From positions 8,412,028 to 8,476,027 of the forward strand of contig JAJEKV010000034.1 of NCBI GenBank assembly GCA_021234155.1: 64,000 nucleotides of DNA, in the 5' to 3' direction. The translations under genes were made by a program, and so were the position numbers. Below the pieces are notes generated by a model. It was given only the letters and a program-made list of their open reading frames with translations. It ran no database searches and was not told where the DNA came from. Source of the stretch: Isoetes taiwanensis. Its lineage: Eukaryota; Streptophyta; Lycopodiopsida; Isoetales; Isoetaceae. Shown here one piece after another: positions 17,369 to 28,649 of the stretch; the first letter of the stretch is position 1; each line of letters starts with the position of its first letter.

Positions 17369-19990
17369 AAATTCTACTAGGTTACTTCAATTCTCAGTAT
17401 GCTTAACTATAGTATATTAAGATAAATTTGTCCCTGCTTAAATAAACTATCTTATACTGTGATCTCCAGTTTTGGCAGCACCATTGACCTTTGTGGTTCT
17501 AATGGCCCCGCCCTTAATCTTATTTTATGCCTTATATTCTGAAAAATGCTGCTCTAATGATGTACTGCTCTGGATACTACACTTTATGCTATGATAAAGG
17601 CTTAATGTTAATGCATATACTGGCATACCAATATTTGTTGATGAGATTTTATTATCATGTCTAGATTTATGAATAATATTCCTTGATGTGGTATGTCCAC
17701 CATGTAGTCTAATCTACATATGTGTTTTTCGAATATTTACTGAGAAATCGAGGCCATTTATTTAATATTATGGTTAACCAGTTTCTATACTGTGGTTTTC
17801 TGTGGTAGCAGTACATTGCGCTCCTGGGATCTCATTGACCCTTCCCTTAGTCTAGTTTTATACCTTTAATTCTATAAGAAACTATTCTAAGTTTATGTTG
17901 CTCTATGCACCATATTTTTTCATTATGGTAGAACTTTAATACTAATGCATATTTGCTATGGTCTGGCCAGGGTTCCCTAGGTGAGACATGTCCACCATGA
18001 TATCCATGCCACTTAGATTTTATTTGGTTGCAACAATGTTATATAGATTGGACATGATCTAATGTTCATGTGGTTTTAATTTGGCATTAAAAAGCAACAT
18101 TTGCAATTTAGCACATGTCTATTATGTCACAAAAATTGTCTAATATTTTCCATAATATTTAACTTAATATCCCGATATCTTTTACCTTCGAAAGTTTTGT
18201 ATTTCGCTAACCCTAATATCTCACTTTGTAAAGTCGGATACCCTAAGTCCTTTTTAGGAAGTGCTAATTTCTTTGATCTTCATTCTAGACATGGCTCTCG
18301 AAAAAAGTACCACCCACGGTTTAATATTAGGACATGATGTTGCTATTTGGATGAGATGGCCTTAAATCCCGACCCCGGATTTTTACGGTTATGGATCGAT
18401 GGCTTCGGGTCAAGATTTATCAATCTTGTAACCCAAATCAGCTAAGATCGTTTTCCATTAAGCTATTAGGTAATGTGATTTACTTTTCTGAGGCTCTACT
18501 ATAAATGAATGTATTTCTTACCTCATTTGCTGTGCTTGCATTATGGCTGGGCGTCCTGAAGGCTCCCAGAACAAAGGTCTTACCAGAGGAAAGCTTATAG
18601 AATTGCCTCGAAGGGGGCATTGAGCACCCTTGTTCTGACCTTCAAAGGCACAGTTGCTTGAGTTATGTAAGATACACAAAGTGGATCCTAATGGGAAAAG
18701 CCGCTTGCACTATCCTCAATATATTCCTAGTCCGTGACCATGTGCAAAATGCTTCAAGGCTAAGGAAATCCCTGCTGAAATCCCTGCTGAAAACATTCAG
18801 TTTGTTGCTGATTCTGCTGATGAGGAGGACGATTTCTCTGATGGAGATATTCTGCTTAATCAGGTTTACCATTTGTTCTTATTATTTGTATTTCCCATGC
18901 TTTACCTAGATTCATGTGTATAATCCCTTAGTTCTTCTCACTACCTGGTAATATTATACTTCTGTGATGCCATCTTGGATGAATTGTGCTGACCATCTAT
19001 TTCCTGATTCATGCTTATTATTTCAACAATACTGATATCTAAATACGATAATTTAATTAGGATCATACTGGCATATTTGTATATGTATCACATGATCATA
19101 TTTTTGTTTACCTCTATTGGCTGTGGTCTGGTCCTGATAAGTCAGATAAATAGCACTGATACCTCTTCCATACAATGATATTTCTACATGGACTATAGGC
19201 TTATTTGGACTGTATTCTTTATTTGTAAGACATAATCCTGATTAAGTTTTGTTCTAATTCTTATGTTATGGTATTGTAGTTTTAAGTATTGTTTAATGTA
19301 GTGTTTGGCCTTCCTGTTTGCTGTACCCTTTGGTAGTTTAGCTGCATATGTTAAGTTCCAAGGTAATATACCATTATTTTGTTTTATAGATAAGTTCATA
19401 TTTGTTATTTTGAATAGGCTATCTCTTAGTTTATGCTCCTTTGTACCTAGTTTTTCCAATAGTTCAGAAATATCCAGATATATTATCTATGTTTTTTATC
19501 ATATCTACTGCTGTTTTTAAACATTACTGAACATAAATCTGCAAAATCGTAATGGATTTATAGCTCATTTGGGTAAAGGGCGAAAAGCCAAAGATGTTTT
19601 TAGCTTACCCCTTTAGTCAATTTCAAGATATTCAGAGGCTAATATCTGACTGTTTGATCAGGCAGTAACCAAACATCTTTTTTCCCAATCTCGTATGGTT
19701 GTGGTTTGTTGGTACATATTATTGATCTATCTCAATTTACAATGGTCTATTGTACTCTATATTGTTTTAAGTTTGTTCTTAAAACTCTCCAAAGGTATTT
19801 ACCTATCATTACTTCTTGTTTGTATGGAATAATAAATTTACTTCATTATCTGGTCCTGCTTAAATTATGAATCTCTAAGGCCTCCCCTTTGGGGTCAGAT
19901 AAGTCCAATAGTTTAAAAGCTATTTGGATGATTAGTCAAACCTTTAGTTTTTTCTAGTTTGGTTTTTTCTAGTCTAGTCTATATATATAT
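17369..19990 (+). repeat. Direct repeat, copy 2: second PLE unit truncated in its intron
   Basis: It begins with the same first bases as the full unit and follows it collinearly to CTAGTCTATATATATAT, where unrelated sequence starts. It is therefore a 3'-truncated, head-to-tail second unit, not a terminal repeat with its own boundaries inside the element. It retains the first coding exon (18543-18863) and no RT. Confidence 0.9.
18543..18863 (+). pseudogene. First coding exon of the PLE, copy 2
   Basis: It starts ATGGCTGGGCGTCCTGAAGG and reads MAGRPEGSQNKGLTRGKLIEL before a frameshift. A later frame gives HKVDPNGK and then an acidic end ADEEDDFSDGD just before CAG|GTTTACC. Compared with copy 1 it keeps more CTG words intact (TTTGCTGATTCTGCTGATGAGG against copy 1's TTGTCGATTCGGGCGATGAGG), so it is the better template for the protein. 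The function is unknown. Without the downstream exons it cannot make the full product. Confidence 0.5.
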
Positions 19991-20554
19991 ATGTGCAGAG
20001 CAACTAGCTAACCAATTTTCTTTAATCGACAATCACTGCAAAACATCATTTGGTGGCTATGGCAAGAGATCTAGTGGGCTTACAAAAATCGTTTTCAAGG
20101 GCCTTGCCACAAAAATACGTTACCTTTATCTCAGCATTCTAGAATTCCTCCCCCATTTTGGTTTTCTTTGACAAATCTTATATTTTGGATTCCTCTTATT
20201 ATTGGATCTTTTGTTTCTTGTAACTACATGGAGGCGTGTTGAGGTTTTTATTCTAGTTAGAGAGCAGTTCGTGTTGGCTTTTACTATTTCACAAACCATT
20301 TGGCTTCTTTTAATCGTTATCCTTTTATCTGGTGAAAGGTGCCGCAACCAAACCGCGTCCTTTAAAGACATTCTCCCATAAAAAAAGAGAAATAAATTTG
20401 ATATAGGTAAAAGGCGAACGGGAGCGACCAACAGAGACGGCCTTGACGGCCCCAGTGACGGGCCCGAGGACGGGCAGATAAGAAGGCTCAAGAAGGCTAT
20501 GGCTATGGCTCTCGCCATGGCTATGGGGCCGGACTGCCGGACTTGCGACTTCCC
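19991..20554. other. Sequence between PLE and LINE, no gene recognised
   Basis: A minus-strand frame of 130 codons (20126-20518) starts in a GC-rich segment with repeated GGCTATGGCT words. It has no domain that I recognise. The segment 20400-20550 is clearly GC-richer than its surroundings. Confidence 0.4.
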
Positions 20555-20831
20555 TTTTTTTTTTTTTTTTTTTTTTTTGAGGGCAAGGTGGGTTTTTTAT
20601 ATTTCATTTAGAAAATTACATAAGAAAAAAAAGTGAGGTAGCTCACTTTCATGGCATCCTTCCTAAGAGGAGGATATTCCAAGAACTGATAGCTATAAAA
20701 ACTATGGAATATGAGCAATAAAAGCCTAAATCTAACCTTTGGCATAGAGAGGCCAAAAGTAAGCCAAAACCATAGGTTATAATACCACTTATAGATTTTA
20801 GTGTTCATTTGGTACTTTCCTGTCATGATCT

Positions 20832-21218
20832 TCAAACATAATCAGCTGCATCAATCAGGTCTTGTATGGTCAAATCTGCAACCGTTGTATTTCCAAAGAT
20901 CCGCAGCATCTGATCCAGCTGCTTAATGGTGTATGTGGAAAAATCCAGAAACAACAGTACATGTGCCTCACGCTTTTGCTGCCACTGGTGGAAAAGGTTC
21001 TCAAAGTAAGGTCTTAAGCCATTATAATACCAGACCTCCCTTCGATCCAACATCCTTTTGAGAGCCATAGCATGTACAACTTCCTGCTTCAGTTGGATCA
21101 TAGTATCAGCTACCATAGTCCTGGATATGGGATTGACCTCTCCAGCTCCCGCTCGGGCAAAAGGTCCCACGCTAGCCAGCCTCTTCTGCTGCTCTGTGAA
21201 GTAAACCATTTGCATCAA
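20832..21218 (-). CDS. ORF of 128 codons at the LINE 3' end, unknown
   Basis: An open frame from ATG at 21218 to the stop at 20832, without frameshifts although the surrounding LINE is badly decayed. It reads as an ordinary soluble protein rich in Gln, Met and Leu (for example FHQWQQKREAHVLLFLDFS, then IQDLIDAADYV at the end). It lies between the zf-RVT segment and the poly(A) tail. It may be a C-terminal or 3' part of the LINE, or an unrelated captured fragment. I do not recognise the family. Confidence 0.35.
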   Translation of the reverse strand: MMQMVYFTEQQKRLASVGPFARAGAGEVNPISRTMVADTMIQLKQEVVHAMALKRMLDRREVWYYNGLRPYFENLFHQWQQKREAHVLLFLDFSTYTIKQLDQMLRIFGNTTVADLTIQDLIDAADYV

Positions 21219-21321
21219 TTAGAATAAGAAAAAAGAAACTGAAACAACCTGTATATGTTCCAATCCTATCCCATTCCCTATCATATTTCTTTCCTTTCAG
21301 CTGCTTATGAGCCATAGCGCC

Positions 21322-21723
21322 TCAGCTAAAAGGGATGTAAAAACAACTTTTTAACCGGATCATGTTTGGTGTCTTTTTCCACTTTGCTACCCGATTCCTA
21401 TGTTTCCATATAATCCAGCAACAAAGAGCTCTGGTAGTGTTCATGATATTAGAATCAGTGTGTAGGAAGTTCTTCAAACAATCTGGAGAACCTCGATTTA
21501 ATTGTGATGTCCATGTCCAGAAGTCTTCTAACCATGGGCATAGGAAGACATGATTTGAGGTCTCTTTACTACCACGGCATATGGGACATTCATCTGTTAC
21601 TTTGGTGTCATATTTACTCCTGATTGCATTGGTATGGAGGCTCGATGTAGGACCAAAGCCATCTGAAAACTTTGATTTTATTTGCCAAGTATGTTTTCCA
21701 ACCTTTATTGCAGGTCTCGCCAA
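21322..21723 (-). pseudogene. zf-RVT (reverse transcriptase zinc-binding) domain of the LINE
   Basis: The 133-codon frame contains TWQIKSKFSDGFGPTSSLHTNAI..., then CPICRGSKETSNHVFLCPWLEDFW and later CCWIIWKHRN. A CPxC...E(T/S)xxHxFxxCP..W block followed by WxIWKxRN is the signature of the C-terminal zinc-binding domain of plant L1-type LINE ORF2 proteins. It is a fragment of the LINE pol protein, cut off from the RT by stops. Confidence 0.8.
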
Positions 21724-23434
21724 CCTGTTTTTTTCATCACACCGCCATAAAGAGTTTGCTCTTGAAGGTTTGATTCAAAGAGGTCCAAAGATAGATATCT
21801 TTGACACTATATCCTTCCTTCTTATTCAGGTTCCAATGGTTTTGAAACATTTGCTAATTTCGATGCTCGCTAATTGTTTCCATGAACTTCCTAAATGCTT
21901 TGTCAATGTCCGAACCCTTAATTTTATCTTGCGGCTCCTCCCACCGATCCATCATCATTGATTCTTAAGTCTTCTATTGACCAGAATCCTGCCTGCACTA
22001 CCATTGCATGTACTTTTGTGGGTGCTTAAAAGCCATGCACCCTATTTCTTCAAGAACAAAATGAGGATGCCAAAACATCATGATGTCTTTTACATCTAGC
22101 ATTAATTTCTACGGGGTCTCAGAATAACGCTGTTGCCTCATTCCAAGCAGCCATCATTTTCTGAGTAAATTGGAGGTACTGCAGAGGGGGAGAATTGAAA
22201 GAAAGCAGAGTCGTTGTAGTTGGTGCCTCGAGTGTGGCTTCCAACCAGGGTGGGAGACCTCCACCCAATCTTGAAACCGGTTTGAAAGGGGGGAGATGGG
22301 TTTTAGCATAGATAGCCCTCCATATCATCTTGGCACCAAAGCCCAGGTGTTTTGAATGAACAGTCTTTACATCCCAACCCCCTTGTTTTTTCGGGTTTGA
22401 TAAGATCATTCCAAGCTACCTTATGGGGACCGCAGGATAAACTTCCTCAAAGCTACTTCAATCTTTATTGTATGAAGCTTTATCCGCCATTTGAGTGAGG
22501 GAGAAGAATACATGAGTGCTTGCAATCCTTTGCATTTGCAATTTCCACTCTCCCGACCATAGAAAGGGAAGAGGGGTACATTAATAGTTTCTTTTTATCC
22601 CTTGTAACAATAGGATCCCACAACCCCTAATTGAATTGGTGATTGAGAGCAATTGGTATGCCAAGGATCTTGGTGGCCTCCTTATTCCCAATTATCCGAT
22701 GCCCTCGATTGCTTTTCCATAGTATCGGGATGATAGCACTTTTTCCTTTATTCAGAGTACACCGATACTTCACCAAAATATATCAAAGCTTCTAGAAATT
22801 TTTAAGGCTATCATCCCTTGCTTTAGAAAAGCAAAGGTATCATCTCAGATCTTGCATCAATACAAAATTGCCCGCATCCTTTGGGAGTTGTAAACAATTA
22901 ATCTTTTGAGTGTCCTCTTGGACTAATGGCCATCCCGGTTACCATGTCGGCCACTATAAGGAACAAGTATGGGGCCAAAGGGCATCCTTGCCTCACACCC
23001 TTTCGCATTCAAATAATTTGAGGGAGAGCCATTAATCAAGAGCAGAGGATGCGACTATTCATTCCCCATACCTTCGGTAGACCCTATATGAAAAAACCCA
23101 AATGACTCATTGCTTTTTGGAGAAAGTCCCAATTAATGGTGTCATATGCTCTTCTAAAGTCCAATTTTAGAAGCATACATCCTTGATTGGACAAATTTTC
23201 CAATGAAGGCCTTGGTGGCACCAATATAATTGTCCGTAATATTCCTATTAGGAAGGAAGGCGACCGACATGGGTGATAATTTCCATAAGGGCTCCTTTAA
23301 TTACGTTTGCAAAATTTTTGCCAAAGACCTTATAGGAAGAGTTAGTGAGGGTAATTGGTCTCCGCTCTCCTAAACCCTCAAGATGCTCAACCTTCGGAAT
23401 CAAAGCAATGTGACCTACATTAATGGCAGGATTC

Positions 23435-23436
<2 letters not shown>

Positions 23437-23469
<33 letters not shown>
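23437..23469. repeat. T33 homopolymer at the LINE 5' border
   Basis: 33 consecutive T. Left of it is LINE RT sequence; right of it is non-LINE sequence. Read on the minus strand this is a poly(A) directly upstream of the LINE RT. It may be the poly(A) tail of another retrocopy that the LINE joined, or an insertion site within A-rich DNA. Confidence 0.7.
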
Positions 23470-23471
<2 letters not shown>

Positions 23472-23546
23472 CAATTTCATTGGTGGTGGGTTTTGTGACT
23501 CTCACAAATTTTTAGCTCTGGGATAAGAAACAGAGGCCAAAATCCC

Positions 23547-23798
23547 GTGATGGGTGCTTTGTTTTGTTGGCCATGGTCATTGGGTCCCCAAATGAGTGCT
23601 TTGCACGCCTGCCGCCGCATCATATTCATATCTCTTCAATCCACTTCTTATTCTTCTTCTTACCTTCTTCCTTCGCTCTTTGCTTCTAATTCTAATTCAA
23701 TCGCATCTTTGGAATCTGGTCCAATTTCCAATTTAGTGTTTTTGGCTGAATTTGCGAACTTGGGGATACCGTGGGGACGGGTTAAGAAGAATTTTTGA
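23547..23798 (+). other. Open frame with targeting-peptide-like N-terminus, unassigned
   Basis: 83 codons. From the internal Met at 23592 the frame reads as a Ser- and Leu-rich, acid-poor N-terminus (CRRIIFISLQSTSYSSSYL) and then a short conserved-looking tail ending in GRVKKNF. The composition resembles an organellar transit peptide exon, but no downstream exon is recognisable, so this is only a possibility. Confidence 0.2.
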
Positions 23799-24401
23799 GG
23801 CCAAATTCATTGTTGGGTGAGTCTCGGTTGTAGTATGATGCAAGATTAAGCATGGAAATCATCAATCGAATAATGAGCGAGGTCCCTTGGCGGGAAATTG
23901 CAAAAACTAAACCGAAATTTTGGGAAATCTAAACTATTTTACCCACTAAAGCTAGGACCGCAGGAGCAAGGATAACAGATGGTTGGCTATGGAGGATGGC
24001 GTATTTGGGTCCGCTTGTAGCGAAAAGCTTAATGAGCCATTTGCTCATGGGTTATAAAAGGGGTTCCGTTGAAAGGGGGCAAGGCTTGAATTATCGTGTG
24101 GTCATTTCCTTCTTACATTTTTCTATGTCTCTTGCGACTGTAGACATAGTTATTCCGCAAAGGGTCTACGGTGTAGCATGTTTCGGGCAGCCATGGATTG
24201 ATAAAACTGATTCCCGAGGCGGTTTGTGCCCACTTACGATTCCAGAGTGAGGATATGGCCTGCAAAAGCGCTACCAACTTCCTTTTCATTTTGATAAGCG
24301 GCCGCAAAGAATGGGTTTATCTCACATAAAAGCATTAAGTTATATCATTGTCTAGCAAGGCTGTGATTTGAAAGTGTTTGAGGAAAAAGGATGGAGACAA
24401 A

Positions 24402-24588
24402 CTCGCACAATCGAAATGGCGGTAGCCCGGTCGAAGAGCATGGAAGATGAGCTCATGGAGCCCGGGATCCGCCCCGCCATACGCCAAGGCCTATGATAGG
24501 CATGGCATAGCCATTGTTGCGCGACGAACCGCTTCTTCTTTGCCACCCCTGCGCTTCCAGTTCCGCAAGGCCATTCGGCAGTCGCCAT
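24402..24588 (-). pseudogene. First exon of an aldo-keto reductase (AKR), frame disturbed
   Basis: Read on the minus strand from an ATG at 24588 it begins MATAEWPC...AKKKRFV. After a small frame change it continues NNGYAMPIIGLGVWR (24474-24518), the N-terminal beta-strand signature of NADPH-dependent aldo-keto reductases. After a second shift comes PGLHELIFHALRPGYRHFDCA (24403-24465), matching the family's 'GYRHFDCA(A)' around the catalytic Asp. A GTTTGT donor-like site follows. Both frame breaks lie in words where a lost CTG would restore the frame. I could not find the later exons down to 23470, so the gene is either split by repeats or a fragment. Plant relatives include sorbitol/mannose-6-phosphate reductases. 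Confidence 0.65.
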
Positions 24589-25053
24589 GGGCGCTGCTTT
24601 TGCATCCCCCTCAACCACAACTCCACCCCACCAAAGATTTGAGAAAGGCGGGAAAGGGCTTTTTGGGGCAAGGAATGTAAAAATAGCCACCGGAGAGATT
24701 GCTTGAGGAGCAAGAAAGAGAATATACTGATTTTATTGGGTGCGCGTGGAAGGGGCTGAAGATTTTTCTTTTTGTTGAATTGGAAAATGCAATGGACACA
24801 TACGTGTCGGGGGGTATGTTTCTCCAGAGAAAAATTACCTCCTATTTTTTTTAAGAACAAAAATGATACTGCTTTATATATGGAATGAAAGTTTAAAGTT
24901 GTTTTTTTTACACTTGCATAATTCCATTTTTTTTTAATTGCTCCATAAGGATTTGTCGTCATGATTAAATTAAGCATTTCTACATGATTAAACTAATGCT
25001 TAATTGTCAAATATTGGTTAGGAGCTTCATTACAATGACCACATTCCTTCAAT

Positions 25054-25680
25054 TGCTTCAATCAAGGCTTTAACTTCACATTAATTTGTGCCTCACACTT
25101 CTTACCATACAATAACCACTAAAGGGATGCTAATATAAGTGGGTAAAATATCATTATCACTCATTTGCACATTTAAGACATATGAGCAAAAAAATGCCAA
25201 GAAATTTATGGGGGAATTTCAATCAACTTTATGCCAATGGGATTCGATTTCTTGGTTTTGCCAAGGCACAAACTAATGTGATTTAAGACATATGTTGACA
25301 TTTGATGGTTATTCTGAATCCCTCGAATTTGACCAATTATTTCTAATATCACAAAGAAGCTTAACTACTCCAAGAAAATACACATAACTCCTCCATCAAA
25401 TGTCTAATGTACACATTGTAAATGCTTTTCAAATTTAGCTTTGAATGTGACGCGTATAACAATAACAATTTATATATATATATATATATTTTATATATTT
25501 TTATATATTTGATTCTTCAAATATTTGATTTCCAATTCCCGAGCATATTGTATGTACATATATTTTCTGTCAATAACATGTATCCTACCCAGCATCGTTG
25601 AAACATGGCCTTTGTAAAATTTTATAACTATTAAACTTATGCTCGATAAAAAGCCCAGCAATGCTGGGCACTTTTTCTAG
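25054..25680 (+). mobile_element. Non-autonomous Helitron 3' region, copy 1
   Basis: The segment is duplicated at 33954-34540. Its right end is a perfect 17-base hairpin GCCCAGC-AAT-GCTGGGC (25653-25669), then seven bases, CTAG, and a T in the flank. A hairpin followed by CTRR just before a T is the classic Helitron 3' terminus. An (AT)n run lies at about 25471-25500. There is no Rep/helicase coding. The 5' end (TC) is not defined; homology to the other copy begins near TGCTTCAAT at 25054. Confidence 0.75.
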
Positions 25681-26039
25681 TATAATACTAAAGCCGTTTT
25701 AGGATAGTCTGTGCACCATCTTGTCCCTTCATTTTTTTAAATTATTTTCATCCCTTGGATTTATAGTTTTTCATGCCTGTCGTACTGCTTGGGCGCGGCA
25801 GTAATAGCCTCTTGGTACCTCCAGGAGTTAGATGATCCCTCCGAGAACTTTCACTACAATAACAAAAAAAGGGGTATTAAAGCAGGATTTGGAGAAGCAA
25901 TACCCAGAATTCATGGAGTTTGATGGGCGACGCCGACTTGCCAGGAGATTAGCTTAGTATGCTTCTTAGTTAGCCTTAGTGCTGGCATATGTATTCTAGC
26001 TAGTAGAGTGCATGTGCCAGAATCTTGGAACGTGTAGGT

Positions 26040-26390
26040 GATGATGGGATACGCCCTTAAGGCATTCTCTAGGTCAACGCGCACCAAGAGGTGCGCATGA
26101 CCAGTAGGGTCATGCGAGAGAGGAAATGAGGCATGGTGGGCGATGATGGGACATCTGTCGGATGCTCTCTATGCCACGATGCGGGGCACGCGCACCTGAC
26201 CATAGGGGGGTCATGGTGAGGTTTAAGTGATCATGCGCGATGATGGGATCGTGAGACGTTCCCTAGCTTGAAACCCGCGGGGCATGATGCACTGGGGGGG
26301 TACTCGACAGCACTTGATCATGGGCAATGATAGGAGCATCTTAAATGTTCCTTAAGCTCAAATCCTTATGGGGCCATGATCGGGGGCAAG
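26040..26390 (+). repeat. ~100-bp repeats in the Ty3 3' untranslated region (element C)
   Basis: Four spaced units each carry a (G)CGATGATGGGA or GGCAATGATAGGA word followed by a CTCTCTA/TTCCCTA/TTCCTTA word. They sit near 26040, 26140, 26235 and 26325. The same arrangement in reverse orientation lies at 44340-44700 and 55300-55640. Confidence 0.65.
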
Positions 26391-26765
26391 GTAGTAGGGT
26401 AACCTTGAGCTAGTAGTTCGGCTCAAGGAGGTAGGTAAGGGGGGTGGTTCCCTAAAACCACAATTTATTAACTAAACTAACGTAATGTGCTACTCGTGCA
26501 GGGCGAGCATAGGGGAGCACCGACGGGAGCGCATTACGTGGAAGCGGGGAGCCATAATTTAGGCTTAAATTATGAACTCTAATAATTATGTGATAATGTT
26601 TTGACTTACTATAGCATTTCTATTGTTAAGGCTATATAATTTTGTATAGGTATAAACATAGCCTATACTATATGTTAAGTGAATAATAGAAGTTGCATGT
26701 ATTTTGTTCTTGCAGGAACGTGTAGGGTAGTTACCTTAGCGTAATGCTGAGGACAGCATTATCCT

Positions 26766-26777
26766 AAGGGGGGAGAA
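26766..26777 (+). promoter_or_regulatory. Polypurine tract of element C
   Basis: AAGGGGGGAGAA directly precedes the TG start of the LTR. It is the plus-strand primer site, identical in form to those at 43915 and 54855 on the other strand. Confidence 0.85.
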
Positions 26778-28405
26778 TGTGAAGTTCCAGGAGAATATAC
26801 GCCATAAATACGTATATTTTTGGACCCATCACTATACAAGTCTACCCTTGTAGCCTTGTATATCTTAGGAAGTGGCAAGGGGTGCACATCTAAGTTAAAT
26901 GCTTAACTTAGATAACCTTAGGATAAGGCCCATTTCCACATAGCCTTATCCTATTGGGCAAACCGGGCATCCCATGTGGACCCTAACTTATATTAGCTTA
27001 AACCCTAACCCTAAACCTCTTTTCCTGACCCTAGCACCCTGAGACCCATCTACGCACTCAAAACTCCGTTTCGAGCACCGCTTCTTTGTGGCATAGTCTA
27101 GTCACGTGGCCTGAGTGTGGATTGATCTTGGAGCAAGTGCGGCTTTGACCAATTAGAAGACCATGGAGACGCTAAGGATTGGGAGGGAGTGCTTACGGGT
27201 AGGTATGTAGAGTAGTGCTCTTGGTAGATCATGCGGAAGTTAGCACTCCGGATGGGTTAGTATTTAAGTATTCAGAGTAGAGCCATCCTAGAACCCTTTA
27301 TTCAACATCTTGAACCCTAATCAAGGAACCTAAGCGTAAATTAGATAGGTATGATTAGGTTAAGATGTTCTTATGATGATTATCATGATATGATGTTATG
27401 TGATGTTGGTTGATCATGTTTGCTCCCTTTGTATTGGGGGGGGGGGGTAGAGAACTAGTAGCCATTACGTAGTATGCTCTAGTTAGATCCCTTAGTTCCT
27501 ATTAATTACTGCCTGTGCATAAGAGCCCAGGGGCTAGGGAGGCTATGATGTGGCTGGCATTACACAAGCGGGGCTAGAGGCAATCTGGGATGGGGGGATC
27601 CTTTGCTGGCGTGGCTCTTTGGGGGATCCCAAAGCGGGCTAGGCCTATGGTGGTCACTTTGTGTGGGCGGGCATGGGTCCCACACCTCTGGGGCAATGGT
27701 GTGCTTTGCCTCTCGGGGGAGTTGCAAGTGTCGGCTTGGCTCTGTTTTGGGGGGTTAAGTCAGTGCAGATCGGTGTAGCCATGCGATTCTCTAGCCCCCG
27801 ATGGAACCTCTAGACCCAGGGAGGGAGGGAGGGAGGGAGGGAGGGAAGGAAGGAAGGAACCCTTTCTGCCTCACGAACCGGGAGATGCAACCTGGAGTAG
27901 TCTTGATGGGTGATGCCATGAGATTGCGTGATCAGGAAGACTAGAATCATGCGAGCCCATCTAGCTCATTACGCAAAGTATGCACAGGGAGGGGCGGATG
28001 GAGTGGTCAACCCTTTATTGTCTATAGCCAGCCCGCCATTGTTATGACTCGATCACGCTCTATCTTGAGGCCTAGCGGTCCGGTCATCCTCCTTATTGAG
28101 TGAGCCATGGGTAGGAGCTCTCATGTTTTATGGCATATGCTTACAGCTTGTAGTTATAGACATGTGGATGAGCTACCCCCCGAGGTAATATGATGTGTTG
28201 TATTGCTAGTTACGGCGTTGTTTATGCTTAAATTTGTGATAGGAGCCCATAGGGGAAGGCATGAAGACACCTTTCGTGTCCCTTCCCTTCCGCAATGGTC
28301 ATTCAAAGTGCGGGATAGATCGAGAGCGGTCTGTATTGAAGGACCGGATGGGATTTTCCTGCAATGGAATACGGCCGCCATTATATATTTAGTAGGGGCG
28401 TCACA
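26778..28405 (+). mobile_element. 3' LTR of element C
   Basis: A 1.63 kb LTR starting TGTGAAGTTCC and ending GGGGCGTCACA, so the termini are TGTGA...TCACA. It aligns in reverse orientation with the LTRs at 42281-43914 and 53219-54854 but is clearly more diverged. It contains a G11 run (27436-27446) and a (GGGA)n/(GGAA)n tract at about 27822-27860. No second LTR of this element is present in the window. Confidence 0.8.
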
Positions 28406-28649
28406 TCTATCTTTCAGAGTCCGTGGGTGATACATAAATGCTTCTTTTGCAATTTGCCCATTTTATTCCTTGGCATTGATGAGTTTTAAACATTTGTGTT
28501 TTTAGAGAACGTTATATAAGGTTTTCTTATATATATGTTTGGTGGGGTTTGGTGCAAAACATATATAGTTTCGAAAAACGTTTGCATAGATTTTCGATTA
28601 ATTTGAGAAGTCTACCTTCTTTTTAGTAAAGTGGAGGAATACGTGCGGG

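Larger units (their letters stand above)
20555..23436 (-). mobile_element. Degenerate L1-type LINE, 5'-truncated
   Basis: On the minus strand the element reads from the RT region at the right to a poly(A) tail, seen as 24 T at 20555-20578. RT landmarks are: HIALIPK and an RPITL-type motif (near 23350-23420), a LPNRNITDN block (near 23240), and VRQGCPLAPYLFLIVADMV (about 22940-23000). All carry frameshifts and stops. A zf-RVT module follows at 21322-21723. No endonuclease domain is present, so the copy is 5'-truncated at or near the T-run at 23437. I found no target-site duplication. Confidence 0.75.
25869..26777 (+). mobile_element. 5'-truncated internal fragment of a Ty3 chromovirus (element C)
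   Basis: This is the plus-strand counterpart of the 3' part of the Ty3 units at 42281-64000. It begins inside the end of the chromodomain ORF (GTATTAAAGCAGGATTTGG..., encoding DLEKQYPEFM-like residues), continues through the ~850-bp 3' untranslated region with its GATGATGGGA repeats, and ends at the polypurine tract. Everything upstream of the last ~30 codons of pol is missing. Confidence 0.8.

Noticed and set aside
18800-18870. Hammerhead ribozyme core (CTGATGA) in the PLE repeat, as known in some Penelope-like elements
   Set aside because: CTGATGAGGAGGAC lies inside the coding exon. I find no matching GAAA strand and stem III; copy 1 lacks the motif. A covariance search would be needed to exclude a ribozyme elsewhere in the repeat.
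27820-27862. (GGGA)n/(GGAA)n tract as a regulatory purine tract
   Set aside because: A simple microsatellite inside the LTR of element C, not matched in the other LTRs; the real polypurine tract is at 26766-26777.
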